DNA of 64,000 nucleotides from positions 1 to 64,000 of the forward strand of contig SUYQ01000006.1 in the NCBI GenBank assembly GCA_015060325.1. Direction: 5' to 3'. Below, piece by piece: positions 15,766 to 24,433 of this stretch. The translations under genes and the position numbers were made by a program. How positions within the stretch are numbered: the first letter of the stretch is position 1; every line of letters starts with the position of its first letter. The notes beneath the pieces were generated by a model. That model saw nothing but the letters and a program-made list of their open reading frames with translations. It was not told the DNA's origin and made no database searches. This stretch comes from Bacteroidales bacterium. GTDB taxonomy: Bacteria; Bacteroidota; Bacteroidia; Bacteroidales; UBA932.

Positions 15766-16464
15766 ATGAGAAGCAATCAAGAATATAAGAATGCTGCACT
15801 GGCGGCATTGAAAGGCAATTGGGAGCAGTCTATCGTAGCTGTATTTATCATAATGCTCCTGTCTGCATTTATAAATATTGCAAGTTGGGGCTTTGAAAGG
15901 CTGCTGGTTACTGTCGTCATGGATGCAGAAGCATGGGTTCTGCCTGTGGTCGTATCAGCTTTCATCCTGTTCATGCTGTGTTTCCTCTTTATGCTGGTGA
16001 TGCCGGTAGCTACAGGTTTTATAAATGCGTTTAATCGTCTTTATTGCAGCTCTGACCCCAATCTCTTAAGGAATTTCAGCAGATTGGCATCAATTGATAT
16101 CTCCCATAGTATAGGAGGTATGTTCATGATGACCCTTGTGACCAATCTGTTTACTATCTTGCTTATTGTGCCGGGATTTATTGTGTCGTTTTCACTTTTT
16201 CTCACCCCATACCTCTTGAAGGATTTCCCTACGCTTTCGGTAATGGAGACATTAAGATTAAGCAAGAAGATGATGAAGGGACACAAGATGAGACTCTTCA
16301 AGCTTCAGTTGAGTTTCCTTGGGTGGATCGTTCTAAGTGGATTGACATTCGGAATAGGTATGCTTTGGCTGATTCCATACATGATGACGACCTTTGCTGC
16401 CTTCTATCAGGATGTGAAGGCGGAATACCTCATGAAAGAAGGCCTGCAGGAATCTGCATTATAA
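15766..16464 (+). CDS. DUF975-family integral membrane protein
   Basis: 232 residues. The N-terminus NQEYKNAALAALKGNWEQSI is the characteristic DUF975 opening, followed by about five hydrophobic segments (around residues 28-48, 60-82, 115-140, 185-215). Such proteins are of unknown function. It starts 4 bases after the lipoprotein gene. Its last 35 bases overlap the 3' end of the convergent rimM gene. Confidence 0.65.
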   Translation: MRSNQEYKNAALAALKGNWEQSIVAVFIIMLLSAFINIASWGFERLLVTVVMDAEAWVLPVVVSAFILFMLCFLFMLVMPVATGFINAFNRLYCSSDPNLLRNFSRLASIDISHSIGGMFMMTLVTNLFTILLIVPGFIVSFSLFLTPYLLKDFPTLSVMETLRLSKKMMKGHKMRLFKLQLSFLGWIVLSGLTFGIGMLWLIPYMMTTFAAFYQDVKAEYLMKEGLQESAL

Positions 16465-17032
16465 TCTCCTGATATTCAGGATCTACAGATATGATAAGAT
16501 CTTCATGGAGCGGTATCATTACTGCTCCATTTTCTGTTTCGACCTCGATGCATGGGTTGTTCGGGATGTCGATGAAGTCAGTGATTTCGCCGACTTCGTA
16601 TAGATTGCCGGTCAAAGCCGGCAATGACGCATCCTCCACATCATCCCCGACAGTTTCCACGTCATCCCCGACCGTCGCCATGTCATCCCCGACCTGATCG
16701 GGGATCTCCGGGGTCAGCAACGTCCATCCCACAAGCGCCGCGAAACCGTCCTCCTCCAGAGACATCTCCGGAATCTGGTCATCCTCGACATATACTGCCT
16801 TGCCTGCGATCTCCTCTACATCTTCCATGCTGCGGATGTCGGTCAGTCGCACCAAGGCCTTCGTGTTACCTCTCTTGGTAAATGATTCAATATAAAAAGG
16901 AACCGGAAGTCCATCAAAAATGATGAACACCGGTTCCTGCAGGTTGATATCTTCAGGAGCTATTTCACGGAAACCAAGGACAAGTTCCCCGTCGGTTCCG
17001 TTTGATTTCAGCACCTGAGCTATCTGCAGCAT
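16430..17032 (-). CDS. rimM: Ribosome maturation factor RimM with in-frame palindromic insertion
   Basis: 200 residues. RimM binds S19 and helps assemble the 30S head; genes for RimM and S16 are commonly neighbours, as here, where it starts 4 bases after rpsP. The N-terminal domain (about 1-95; VFIIFDGLPVPFYIESF, ALVRLTDI) and the PRC-barrel half (YEVGEITDFIDIPNNPCIEV) are intact. Between VGWTLL (about 106) and GNLYEVG lie about 36 extra residues containing VGDD three times. They are encoded by palindromic repeat DNA at about 16604-16711. The usual protein has a short turn there, so function is probably kept. Confidence 0.88.
   Translation of the reverse strand: MLQIAQVLKSNGTDGELVLGFREIAPEDINLQEPVFIIFDGLPVPFYIESFTKRGNTKALVRLTDIRSMEDVEEIAGKAVYVEDDQIPEMSLEEDGFAALVGWTLLTPEIPDQVGDDMATVGDDVETVGDDVEDASLPALTGNLYEVGEITDFIDIPNNPCIEVETENGAVMIPLHEDLIISVDPEYQEIIMQIPAGLLS
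16604..16711 (-). repeat. In-frame palindromic element inside rimM
   Basis: Plus-strand reading: palindrome ATTGCCGG/CCGGCAAT (16604-16625), three 21-bp units each containing TCATCCCCGA (16639-16659, 16660-16680, 16681-16701), and palindrome ATCCCCGA/TCGGGGAT (16685-16705). The 21-bp period is seven codons, so copy number can change without shifting frame. Confidence 0.8.
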
Positions 17033-17036
17033 AGAA

Positions 17037-17585
17037 TTACTCAGCTGGAGTTTCCTCAGCCTCAGCTGCCTGTGCAGCAGCTTCAGCAGCAGCAGCCTCA
17101 GCAGCAGCGCGAGCTGCTTCCTCAGCCTCAGCCTTTCTCTTTGCGATAGCCTCAGCTCTCTCCTGATTTACCTTAGCTTCAGCCTCTACAGCAGCCTTGT
17201 AGGCAGCAGCAGCGTCCTTGCTAAGACCCTCTTTCTTTGCGTTGATCTTGGCAGCCTTCTCAGACTTCCATGCAGCGAGCTTTGCATCAGCCTGCTCCTG
17301 AGTAAGAGCACCCTTCTTTACACCTTCCTGAAGGTGCTTTGCGAGAAGCACACCCTCGTATGAGAGGAGACGCTTTGCAGTGAGTGTAGGCTGAGCACCT
17401 ACGTTAAGCCATGCAAGTGCACGCTCTGAGTTGAGCATGATGGTTGCAGGGTTTGTGTTAGGGTTGTAAGAGCCGATCTGCTCGATGAAACGACCATCGC
17501 GAGGTGCGCGTGAATCAGCCACAACAATGTGGAAGAATGCGAAATTCTTCTTTCCGTGGCGCTGAAGACGAATTTTAACAGCCAT
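17037..17585 (-). CDS. rpsP: 30S ribosomal protein S16 with C-terminal extension
   Basis: 182 residues. The S16 core is the first 80-odd residues ([40 protein letters not shown]). A long Ala/Glu/Lys-rich, predicted helical tail follows to the end, as seen in other Bacteroidetes S16 proteins. The 3' end is a run of GC-rich alanine codons. It is the first gene of an rpsP-rimM operon read from the promoter at about 17650. Confidence 0.95.
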   Translation of the reverse strand: MAVKIRLQRHGKKNFAFFHIVVADSRAPRDGRFIEQIGSYNPNTNPATIMLNSERALAWLNVGAQPTLTAKRLLSYEGVLLAKHLQEGVKKGALTQEQADAKLAAWKSEKAAKINAKKEGLSKDAAAAYKAAVEAEAKVNQERAEAIAKRKAEAEEAARAAAEAAAAEAAAQAAEAEETPAE

Positions 17586-17625
17586 TGTGAATCTGTTTTA
17601 AAAGTTAAATAATTAATTACCTGTG

Positions 17626-17657
17626 TTTTCCTACCCGAGGAAAAGCGCGCAAAATTA
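17626..17657 (-). promoter_or_regulatory. rpsP promoter and leader hairpin
   Basis: On the minus strand TAATTTTG (17657-17650) matches the -7 box. Six bases downstream a hairpin TTTTCCT/AGGAAAA (17626-17632 and 17638-17644) lies in the leader, about 40 bases before the ATG. A translational control role is possible but unsupported. Confidence 0.5.
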
Positions 17658-17750
17658 CGAATAATTCTTTAATAAACAATACAAAAGGAATTTATTCTCA
17701 GCTGTTTCGGGTTTTGTAGAAGAATATTTTGCAAAATTTTTCCGGAAAAG

Positions 17751-17781
17751 TTTGCAGATTAAAAATATTGTCGTACATTTG
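17751..17781 (+). promoter_or_regulatory. Promoter of tRNA-Leu
   Basis: TTTG at 17751-17754, a 19-base spacer and TACATTTG at 17774-17781 end 15 bases before the tRNA. Confidence 0.75.
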
Positions 17782-17796
17782 CAATCCCAAACTCAA

Positions 17797-17879
17797 GCGG
17801 TGGTGGTGAAATGGTAGACACGCTACTTTGAGGGGGTAGTGGGCGTAAGCCTGTGCGAGTTCGAGTCTCGCCCACCGCA
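17797..17879 (+). tRNA. tRNA-Leu (anticodon GAG)
   Basis: The acceptor arms GCGGTGG (17797-17803) and CCACCGC (17872-17878) pair perfectly, with A79 as discriminator. The D arm contains TGGTAGACACGC; the anticodon arm CTACT-TTGAGGG-GGTAG places GAG in the loop; a long variable arm marks a class II tRNA; the T arm has GTTCGAGTC. CCA is not encoded. It reads CUC and CUU leucine codons. Confidence 0.95.
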
Positions 17880-17886
17880 CTCAACG

Positions 17887-17915
17887 ACGGAAGCAGAACA
17901 CCTGCTTCCGTTTTT
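17887..17915 (+). terminator. Rho-independent terminator after tRNA-Leu
   Basis: ACGGAAGCAG (17887-17896) and CTGCTTCCGT (17902-17911) form a 10-bp stem with a 5-base loop, followed by a T run. Confidence 0.85.
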
Positions 17916-17916
17916 C

Positions 17917-17948
17917 TTTTGTACCATATCCCAAAATTGATAACTTTG
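17917..17948 (+). promoter_or_regulatory. Promoter of lolD
   Basis: TTTTG at 17917-17921, a 19-base spacer and TAACTTTG at 17941-17948, 46 bases before the ATG. Confidence 0.7.
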
Positions 17949-17994
17949 TACCGTTAATTCTCTATAACTTATTTCTTGCGAAACTTGAGCGGAT

Positions 17995-18645
17995 ATGATA
18001 CAGGCAAAGGGTATAGAAAAGTCATTCGGTCAGCTGAAGGTGCTGAAGGGGATCGATCTTCATGTCGGGAAATCCGAAGTGATTTCCATAATGGGAGCGT
18101 CAGGTGCAGGCAAATCGACACTTCTGCAGATTTTGGGGTCTCTTTCCACCCCGGATGCCGGTACTCTTATCGTTGACGGAGTTGATGTCGCTCATCTTAA
18201 GGGCAATGCTCTTGCTGAATTCAGAAACAGGAAGGTCGGATTCGTATTTCAGTTCCATCATCTTCTCCCTGAGTTTACTGCGCTGGAAAACGTGATGATT
18301 CCTGCTCTGGTTGCCGGACGTTCCCGTAAGGAATGTCAGAAAGCGGCGACAGAGTTGCTCTCCGAACTCGGACTTTCCCAGAGACTCCACCATAAGCCTT
18401 CGGAACTTTCAGGAGGAGAGCAGCAGAGAGTTGCTATCGCCAGGGCGTTGATCAACAGGCCGGCAGTCCTTTTCGCAGATGAGCCGTCAGGAAATCTGGA
18501 CTCCAGGACCAAGGAGGAGATACATCAGCTTTTCTTTACTCTTCGAGACAGGTATTCTCAGACAATTGTCATCGTGACCCATGATCCTGATCTGGCTAAG
18601 ATGTGCGACAGGTCTCTTTATATGGTAGACGGACAGTTTGTGTGA
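17995..18645 (+). CDS. lolD: ABC transporter ATPase, LolD family
   Basis: 216 residues, a stand-alone ATP-binding subunit of the type that powers lipoprotein release (LolCDE) or MacB-like systems. Walker [10 protein letters not shown]-loop [12 protein letters not shown], signature LSGGEQQR, Walker [13 protein letters not shown] and switch HDPDL are all present. The sequence around the Q-loop ([14 protein letters not shown]) is typical of LolD. Membrane partners are not adjacent, as is usual in Bacteroidetes. The next gene starts 13 bases downstream. Confidence 0.85.
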   Translation: MIQAKGIEKSFGQLKVLKGIDLHVGKSEVISIMGASGAGKSTLLQILGSLSTPDAGTLIVDGVDVAHLKGNALAEFRNRKVGFVFQFHHLLPEFTALENVMIPALVAGRSRKECQKAATELLSELGLSQRLHHKPSELSGGEQQRVAIARALINRPAVLFADEPSGNLDSRTKEEIHQLFFTLRDRYSQTIVIVTHDPDLAKMCDRSLYMVDGQFV

Positions 18646-18658
18646 TTTTTCAGGAAGT

Positions 18659-19432
18659 ATGAGCGTTTTCCATTTCAAGAAGTTCGATGTCGTCAATGAA
18701 CGCAGTGCCATGAAGGTGAATACCGACGGGGTGCTGCTGGGAGCAGCCATGACCATACGCCAGGACGACCGTCGTCTTCTTGATATAGGTACGGGTACCG
18801 GCACGATAGCTCTTATCGCGGCTCAGAGGGTTTTGGATATCCCCGGTCAAGCCGGGGATGACGAGAAGGGAGCCGTGGATGACGTTAAAGGATCTGACGT
18901 CATGATCGATGCTATTGATATTGATGAACCTTCTGCGAGTGAGGCTTCTGTCAATTTTCATGAGTCTCCTTGGGCGGAGCATCTCAGGGCTCATAATCTT
19001 TCGCTTCAGGATTTCGCTGACGCCGAGTCTGGCAAATATGACCTGATATTTTCCAATCCTCCTTATTTTGAGGATTCGCTTGCAGCTCCGGACGAACGTA
19101 AAAGTGCCGCCAGGCATACGTCTGACGGGGTTTCATACAGAGAAATACTCGATTTTGCCTCTGGACGACTGTCAGAAAACGGAAGAGTGTCGATCATCCT
19201 TCCTTCAGAACAGGAAAATGACCTGTGCAGGTATGCGAGGATGAGTGGACTTCACCTTTTCAGGATCTTGCGCATCAGAACTGTTCCTCGCAAACAACCG
19301 ATACGCATCATTGCAGAGTTTTCGCGGCAAAGATGTGCCTGTCCTGAAGATGGGATGCTTACCATACAGAATGAAGGACAGTATACTGAAGAGTACCTGT
19401 CCCTCACCCATGATTTCTATTTGTTCGCCTGA
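18659..19432 (+). CDS. trmN6: tRNA1(Val) (adenine37-N6)-methyltransferase with in-frame palindromic insertion
   Basis: 257 residues from the ATG at 18659; the frame also opens at a TTG inside lolD (18638). Class I SAM-dependent methyltransferase: KVNTDGVLLGA, SAM motif LDIGTGTGTIAL (41-52) and catalytic NPPYF. Between AAQRV and IDAIDIDE about 24 extra residues (59-82; IPGQAGDDEKGAVDDVKG) are encoded by palindromic repeat DNA with the same GGATGAC spacing as in rimM. The position is a loop after the first Rossmann helix, so activity is plausible. The 3' end overlaps the convergent Spy-like gene by 16 bases. Confidence 0.82.
   Translation: MSVFHFKKFDVVNERSAMKVNTDGVLLGAAMTIRQDDRRLLDIGTGTGTIALIAAQRVLDIPGQAGDDEKGAVDDVKGSDVMIDAIDIDEPSASEASVNFHESPWAEHLRAHNLSLQDFADAESGKYDLIFSNPPYFEDSLAAPDERKSAARHTSDGVSYREILDFASGRLSENGRVSIILPSEQENDLCRYARMSGLHLFRILRIRTVPRKQPIRIIAEFSRQRCACPEDGMLTIQNEGQYTEEYLSLTHDFYLFA
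18839..18900 (+). repeat. In-frame palindromic element inside trmN6
   Basis: ATCCCCGG (18839-18846) and CCGGGGAT (18852-18859) pair around a 5-base loop. GGATGAC then appears at 18856-18862 and 18877-18883, 21 bases apart. The whole insertion is a multiple of three and contains no stop codon. Confidence 0.72.
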
Positions 19433-19902
19433 GGTGCCGCATCACCACTTCCGTCCTTCTTTCCGTGAAGCTTACGGATATGCTGCCTTCTGAATTTCTC
19501 TTCAGCTACATAGAGTCTGGCAACCTTTTCTACAGGAAGAACCTTGCGATATTCTGCCGGGGCCTTGCTCTCAACAGCTCTCAGTTTGTCCTGCGCCTCA
19601 AGATATTTGTCGAGAAGCTTCGGTACATCTGAACTGTTTCCTTTTTCAACTGCCTCATTCAACGCCTTATATGTCTTTATGACTTCTTCAAACGCAGCGT
19701 CCTTCTCTTTTTCAACCTGATTGTAGACAGGCCAGAATTCTTGAGCTTCCTCAGGAGTTATATCCATTTCCATGGTCAGAAATGCAATCTTTTCGCTCTG
19801 CATCTTCTCCTTCCAGTCTTTGTCACATTTCTTATGAGCATTTGCCGTGAGGCTTGTGCAGGCAAAGATGATTGCAGCAGTGGCTAAAATTATCCTCTTC
19901 AT
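19417..19902 (-). CDS. Spy/CpxP-like periplasmic protein
   Basis: 161 residues. A cleavable signal peptide ends near TANA-HK. The mature part is highly charged and helical (KIAFLTMEMDITPEEAQEFW, LRAVESKAPAEYRKVLPVEK), resembling the LTxxQ/Spy group of periplasmic chaperone-like or stress-sensing proteins. It is the third gene of an operon with an ECF sigma factor and a membrane protein, and a role in the envelope response controlled by that sigma factor is inferred. The C-terminus is a hydrophilic tail. Confidence 0.6.
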   Translation of the reverse strand: MKRIILATAAIIFACTSLTANAHKKCDKDWKEKMQSEKIAFLTMEMDITPEEAQEFWPVYNQVEKEKDAAFEEVIKTYKALNEAVEKGNSSDVPKLLDKYLEAQDKLRAVESKAPAEYRKVLPVEKVARLYVAEEKFRRQHIRKLHGKKDGSGDAAPQANK

Positions 19903-19906
19903 GTCG

Positions 19907-20359
19907 TTATTTTTTATTATATTCTACATATTCTTCCGATGCACCTATATATATAAGGTATTCCACGATATCTTCATCATCAGAAATTTCGTATGAATCC
20001 TCTTCTTGTGCAAGATATAGGGCGACGTCGGAAATGTCATGATTAAATACCAGATAATCTTCCAGTTCAGCAGCTTCAGATAGGATTTCTACGTTATTGC
20101 CTTGGATAGCAGGTTTTTCACGTATGAAGATCTTTCCTAAAGTGAAAATGAACAGGAACATGGCGGCAACTGCCGCATATGGAGCCATTCTTGTCCATGT
20201 ACCGACAGGGACATACTGAGGCTCCGTCGTCTTGCGAGCCTCAGCCTTCAATTTCTCAAAATACCCTTCGGGTACTGTATAAGGCATCTTTTTCAGGTCT
20301 TTTGACTGAAGTATGTCGTGTTCTTGCTCCGTCATCGTTCTGTTAGACTCCATCTTCAT
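19907..20359 (-). CDS. Single-pass membrane protein, probable anti-sigma factor
   Basis: 150 residues. The N-terminal cytoplasmic part contains KKMPYTVPEGYFEKLKAEA, a phrase common in proteins encoded after ECF sigma genes in Bacteroidetes. One membrane segment follows (about 69-87; APYAAVAAMFLFIFTLGKIF), then an acidic periplasmic domain. It lies 8 bases after the sigma gene and 4 bases before the Spy-like gene. The arrangement suggests it sequesters the sigma factor at the membrane; this is inferred from context. No classic zinc anti-sigma motif is visible. Confidence 0.6.
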   Translation of the reverse strand: MKMESNRTMTEQEHDILQSKDLKKMPYTVPEGYFEKLKAEARKTTEPQYVPVGTWTRMAPYAAVAAMFLFIFTLGKIFIREKPAIQGNNVEILSEAAELEDYLVFNHDISDVALYLAQEEDSYEISDDEDIVEYLIYIGASEEYVEYNKK

Positions 20360-20367
20360 TAAAAGGT

Positions 20368-20910
20368 TTAAAGGAATATGGTTTCAAGATGCTCCTTGAT
20401 CTTGTTATATGCATGATGATATGAGGCTTTGAGTGCTCCGACCGATGTCCCGGTTATCTCTGATATCTCGTCATATTTCATTTCGTCGAAATATCTCAGG
20501 CAGAAGACTATCTTCTGCTTGTCCGGAAGCATCTGGATGGCCTTGTGCAACTCGCGTTGCAGTTCGTTCCCGTTGAAGTATGGATCTTCGTCTATGATTC
20601 CTGCCATTGAACTGCTTATGGAATCTATCTCCATTGTCGCATTGATCCTTTTCTTTCTGAGGTGGTTCAGCACCTCGTTGGTCGCGATCCTGTAGATCCA
20701 TGTATATAGTCCGGATTCCCCTCTGAATTCCGGCAGAGCCTTCCATATCTTGACGAAGATGTCCTGCATCTTGTCATTGCTGTCCTCGTGGGAACACAGA
20801 AACCGACGGACATGCCAGTAGAGCCGTTCTGTATAAGACTCCACGATGCCGTTGAATGCCTGTTCATATTGGCATGTCTGGCATAGTTCCTTTATTTCTG
20901 CATCAGTCAT
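20368..20910 (-). CDS. RNA polymerase sigma factor, ECF subfamily
   Basis: 180 residues. Region 2 is visible in [20 protein letters not shown] and [20 protein letters not shown]; region 4 in [20 protein letters not shown] and [20 protein letters not shown]. It heads an operon with the membrane protein and the Spy-like gene and is divergent from lepA, 93 bases away. On the minus strand TATTTTTG (20954-20947) is a candidate -7 box. Confidence 0.9.
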   Translation of the reverse strand: MTDAEIKELCQTCQYEQAFNGIVESYTERLYWHVRRFLCSHEDSNDKMQDIFVKIWKALPEFRGESGLYTWIYRIATNEVLNHLRKKRINATMEIDSISSSMAGIIDEDPYFNGNELQRELHKAIQMLPDKQKIVFCLRYFDEMKYDEISEITGTSVGALKASYHHAYNKIKEHLETIFL

Positions 20911-20946
20911 CTTGAATTAGATTCTTTTAAGCACTGCAGGTTTAAA

Positions 20947-20984
20947 CAAAAATACGTAAAAATTTTCTTAATTTGTTATCTTTG
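20947..20984. promoter_or_regulatory. Divergent promoters of the ECF sigma operon and lepA
   Basis: TATCTTTG at 20977-20984 on the plus strand precedes lepA by 19 bases. TATTTTTG on the minus strand (20954-20947) faces the sigma operon. Upstream -33 boxes are poor in both directions. Confidence 0.55.
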
Positions 20985-21003
20985 CACCGATTATACTTAT
21001 ACG

Positions 21004-22791
21004 ATGAAGAAGACTAGAAATTTTTGCATCATTGCCCATATCGACCATGGCAAGAGTACATTGGCAGACAGAATGCTGGAGGTGACCAATACTCTGACAG
21101 CACGTGACATGGAAAATCAGGTCCTTGACTCAATGGACCTGGAGAAGGAAAAGGGCATTACCATCAAGAGCCATGCAATCCAGATGGATTATACATATAA
21201 GGGCGAGAAGTATACGCTCAACCTGATCGATACTCCGGGCCACGTGGACTTCTCATATGAGGTTTCACGCGCCATCGCATCCTGCGAGGGAGCCTTGCTC
21301 ATCGTTGACGCTACTCAAGGAATCCAGGCGCAGACAATCTCCAATCTTTATCTTGCGATAGAGCATGATCTTGAGATCATACCTGTCCTCAACAAGATTG
21401 ACGTGGATTCTGCAATGGTTGACGTTGTCACCGATCAGGTGGTAGACCTTCTCGGATGCAAGCCGGAAGAGGTCCTTCTTGCTTCAGGAAAGACTGGTCA
21501 GGGCGTGAAAGAGATTCTGGATGCTATCGTCGAGCGCATTCCGGCTCCGGTAGGAGATCCGGATGCACCGCTGCAGGCTCTTATATTCGACTCTGTCTTC
21601 AATTCATTCAGAGGTATCATTGCGTATTTCAAGGTAGTGAACGGCAGTATCCGCACTGGTGACAAGGTGAAATTCGTCAGCACAGGTAAGGAATATACTG
21701 CAGATGAGATCGGCGTCCTGAAGATGAAGATGCATCCTCGACAGGAGATTCCTTGCGGAAGTGTGGGATATATCATATCGGGTATAAAGAGTGCTGTGGA
21801 AGTCAAGGTGGGTGATACGATAACCCACGTTGCCAATCCATGCAACAATGCCATCGCCGGTTTCGAGGAGGTGAAACCGATGGTCTTTGCAGGTATGTAT
21901 CCTGTTGAGACCGACCAGTATGAGGAACTTCGCGCTTCGCTTGAGAAATTCCAGCTCAACGATGCCTCGCTCGTATTCGAGCCTGAGTCTTCGCTCGCCC
22001 TCGGATTTGGATTCCGTTGCGGATTCCTTGGCCTGCTCCATCTCGAGATCGTGCAGGAACGCTTGTTCAGAGAGTTCAATATGGACGTGATCACAACGGT
22101 TCCGAACGTGTCATATAAGGTGTATACTACTCAGGGTGAGGTCCTGGATGTACATAACCCGTCAGGTCTTCCACCTGCAACTCTCATTGACAAGATTGAA
22201 GAACCATATATCCGTGCACAGGTGATTTCGAGGTCTGACTATTATGGACCGATCATGAAGCTTTGTCTTGACAAACGTGGCGTACTGATCAACCAGCACT
22301 ATCTGACCTCTGACCGTCTGGAGCTTACGTATGAAATGCCTCTGTCTGAAATCGTTTTCGATTTCTATGACAAGCTAAAGTCCATTTCGAAGGGTTATGC
22401 TTCATTCGACTACCACGTGGTAGGCTTCAAGGAGGCAAAGCTTGTCAAGCTTGATATTCTCCTCAACGGAGATCCTGCCGATGCCTTGTCTACCCTGATT
22501 CATGCGGACCATGCATATGATTTCGGACGTAAGATGTGCGAGAAGCTCAAGGAACTTATCCCGCGTCAGCAGTTCGATATTGCCATTCAGGCAGCTGTAG
22601 GAGCTAAGATCATTGCGCGTGAGACTGTGAAGGCAGTGCGTAAGGATGTGACTGCAAAGTGTTATGGCGGTGATATCACGCGTAAGAGAAAACTCCTTGA
22701 GAAACAGAAACAAGGTAAGAAACGTATGCGCCAGATAGGTACAGTAGAGGTTCCTCAGAGTGCCTTCATGGCAGTGCTCAAGCTGGATTAA
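21004..22791 (+). CDS. lepA: Elongation factor 4 (translational GTPase LepA)
   Basis: 595 residues, the normal length. GTPase motifs are AHIDHGKST, switch [10 protein letters not shown] and NKID. The LepA-specific C-terminal domain is present ([40 protein letters not shown]). It acts on translating ribosomes and has been linked to 30S biogenesis. It is a single-gene unit with its own promoter and a strong terminator. Confidence 0.95.
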   Translation: MKKTRNFCIIAHIDHGKSTLADRMLEVTNTLTARDMENQVLDSMDLEKEKGITIKSHAIQMDYTYKGEKYTLNLIDTPGHVDFSYEVSRAIASCEGALLIVDATQGIQAQTISNLYLAIEHDLEIIPVLNKIDVDSAMVDVVTDQVVDLLGCKPEEVLLASGKTGQGVKEILDAIVERIPAPVGDPDAPLQALIFDSVFNSFRGIIAYFKVVNGSIRTGDKVKFVSTGKEYTADEIGVLKMKMHPRQEIPCGSVGYIISGIKSAVEVKVGDTITHVANPCNNAIAGFEEVKPMVFAGMYPVETDQYEELRASLEKFQLNDASLVFEPESSLALGFGFRCGFLGLLHLEIVQERLFREFNMDVITTVPNVSYKVYTTQGEVLDVHNPSGLPPATLIDKIEEPYIRAQVISRSDYYGPIMKLCLDKRGVLINQHYLTSDRLELTYEMPLSEIVFDFYDKLKSISKGYASFDYHVVGFKEAKLVKLDILLNGDPADALSTLIHADHAYDFGRKMCEKLKELIPRQQFDIAIQAAVGAKIIARETVKAVRKDVTAKCYGGDITRKRKLLEKQKQGKKRMRQIGTVEVPQSAFMAVLKLD

Positions 22792-22811
22792 CATAGATCG
22801 AATATATAGAT

Positions 22812-22845
22812 AAAAAGGGAAACCGTCACGGCTTCCCTTTTTTAT
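22812..22845 (+). terminator. Rho-independent terminator of lepA
   Basis: AAAAAGGGAAACCGT and ACGGCTTCCCTTTTT (22812-22826 and 22828-22842) pair over 14 of 15 positions; a smaller loop is likely in practice. A T run follows. Confidence 0.85.
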
Positions 22846-22869
22846 TCCCCTTCTCAAGAGGTCTTTCGT

Positions 22870-22916
22870 TACAGGTCCATTAAGGAATTGCACACATTTT
22901 TTAGGTTGGACCTGTA
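22870..22916. repeat. Inverted repeat between lepA and yidD
   Basis: TACAGGTCCA (22870-22879) and TGGACCTGTA (22907-22916) are perfect 10-bp arms 27 bases apart, with partial extension outward (TCTTTC and AAAGA). The stretch 22846-23039 otherwise shows only T-rich low-complexity DNA and no gene. It may terminate the convergent yidD operon or be a small relic element. Confidence 0.45.
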
Positions 22917-23039
22917 GAAAGAGACGAATAAGATTCTTAACCGTTACAAATGTCAGTTGTTTTTCGTCTTTTCTTGTTGTAGCTATTGTTGTTTTTTGTG
23001 TTGTTTTTCCCGTTGCAAGCCAGTCAGTGCTGCTTTTGG

Positions 23040-23282
23040 CTATGGAACTGGGTCATATCCGCTCCCTCCCCACGGGTGGCATCTCAAGAGTCTTCTTACG
23101 GTCAGGTACAGCCCCTTGAACGGTCCGTGCTTCCTGAATGCCTCAAGTGCATATTGAGAACATGTCGGAGTAAATCGGCATGAAGGGGGTTTGAGAGGGG
23201 AGATGCAGATCTGATAGAACCTTATCAGACAGATGAAGGGAAATATAGCGACCCTCTTCAGGATATGAAGGAATTTATCCAT
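23040..23282 (-). CDS. yidD: Membrane protein insertion efficiency factor YidD
   Basis: 80 residues, typical size. The conserved core is [19 protein letters not shown] followed by [16 protein letters not shown], with a C-terminal [12 protein letters not shown]. It assists YidC-dependent membrane protein insertion at the inner membrane. It overlaps rnpA by 8 bases, matching the usual rnpA-yidD order. Confidence 0.93.
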   Translation of the reverse strand: MDKFLHILKRVAIFPFICLIRFYQICISPLKPPSCRFTPTCSQYALEAFRKHGPFKGLYLTVRRLLRCHPWGGSGYDPVP

Positions 23283-23637
23283 TTATCTTCTTTATGATCT
23301 GTCCGATTGCAGTGTAGATCTCTTCGTAACTGAGAATCTCTTTGGCTGAGTATATAAAAAGGATATCTGCCCCGTTGTCGCATTCCAGCATGTGCTTCTG
23401 CTTCCTCCAGCATTCACGTATTCTTCGTTTGCACAGATTGCGCTTGACTGCTCTTTTGAATGTCTTTTTAGGTACGGATATAAGAATCCTGGCATGCCCG
23501 CATCCGGTGTTTTTACGAACCAGATATCGCATGCCAGGAACATTTCCGTGTCTGCCCTTGGCGAGAAGTTCTTCAATCAGTGTCTTGCCGCAGAGCCTTT
23601 CGTCCTTTTTTAATGTATATGAAGCCTTCGCTTCCAC
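23275..23637 (-). CDS. rnpA: Ribonuclease P protein component
   Basis: 120 residues from a GTG at 23637, two bases after the hemD stop. The frame also has an ATG at 23679 inside hemD, but the RnpA core normally begins about ten residues before the KxERL motif, which fits [18 protein letters not shown]. The RNA-binding signature is [18 protein letters not shown]. It binds RNase P RNA for tRNA 5' maturation. Order hemD-rnpA-yidD with short overlaps indicates one operon. Confidence 0.88.
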   Translation of the reverse strand: MEAKASYTLKKDERLCGKTLIEELLAKGRHGNVPGMRYLVRKNTGCGHARILISVPKKTFKRAVKRNLCKRRIRECWRKQKHMLECDNGADILFIYSAKEILSYEEIYTAIGQIIKKING

Positions 23638-23638
23638 T

Positions 23639-24382
23639 TTATTTGTGATTTGACAGATATATCTCGATAGCTTTTGCAACAGATGGGGCCTCTGCTGTAG
23701 GAGCGGTGATCTCGATTGTCAGTCCGGCCTCTTCCATTGCTTTCACGATGGATCTTCCGTATGAGATGAACTTTATGTCACCCTGAACGAAATCAGGATG
23801 ATTCTCCTTGAGAGAGTTTACGTCTGCCGGGTTGAAGAGCACTACCAGGTCATAGGAATGCATGTCCACGTCCTTGATGTCCTGTGATACAGGTTTTACG
23901 AAGACAGCGGTTTCAAATGAATATTTCTGGGTCTCGAATATCTTTGTGACGGCATCTTTTCCTGATGTTCCGGAGGTGGCTATAAGGAATTTCTCATCCT
24001 TGTGCTTTGTTCCGATGAGACCGAGTATGGATTCAGGTGTGCCGTCTCCGAAGAAGATCTTTCTCTTTCTGTACACGATGTGCTTCTGAAGGTAGTTTGC
24101 AACTGCTTCAGTTGTACAGAAATATTTCATTGTCTCGGGAACCTTGACTCTCAACTCTTCACAGATATGGAAGAATGCGTCAATTGTTGTTCTCGCTGAG
24201 AAAACGATAGCGGTATGATCCAGAACATTTATTCTTTGTGCACGGAATTCCCTGGACGTCAAAGGCTCGATCTTGAAGAAGGGCTTGAAATCCATCTCTA
24301 CTCCAAACTTTTCCGCAATGCTGGCATAAGGCGAAGCCGTCTTCGGCTGCTGTTGTGAAATAAGTATTTTTCTAACGTTCAT
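23639..24382 (-). CDS. hemD: Uroporphyrinogen-III synthase family protein
   Basis: 247 residues. Two alternating Rossmann-like domains typical of HemD are suggested by KILISQQQP, AIVFSARTTIDAFF, KFLIATSGTSGKDAV and YDLVVLFNPADVNSLKE. The enzyme cyclises hydroxymethylbilane in tetrapyrrole synthesis. Other hem genes are absent, but the neighbourhood DUF4271-hemD-rnpA-yidD is common in Bacteroidetes. Catalytic identity is hard to prove because HemD sequences are very divergent. Confidence 0.8.
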   Translation of the reverse strand: MNVRKILISQQQPKTASPYASIAEKFGVEMDFKPFFKIEPLTSREFRAQRINVLDHTAIVFSARTTIDAFFHICEELRVKVPETMKYFCTTEAVANYLQKHIVYRKRKIFFGDGTPESILGLIGTKHKDEKFLIATSGTSGKDAVTKIFETQKYSFETAVFVKPVSQDIKDVDMHSYDLVVLFNPADVNSLKENHPDFVQGDIKFISYGRSIVKAMEEAGLTIEITAPTAEAPSVAKAIEIYLSNHK

Positions 24383-24433
24383 CTATATAAACGATATCAC
24401 TATCGTAACTTGTTAATGTACAGCAATATATGC

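Noticed and set aside
23638..23679. ATG start of rnpA within hemD
   Set aside because: It gives an N-terminus longer than usual and a 41-base overlap. A GTG two bases after the hemD stop gives the expected length. Not excluded outright.
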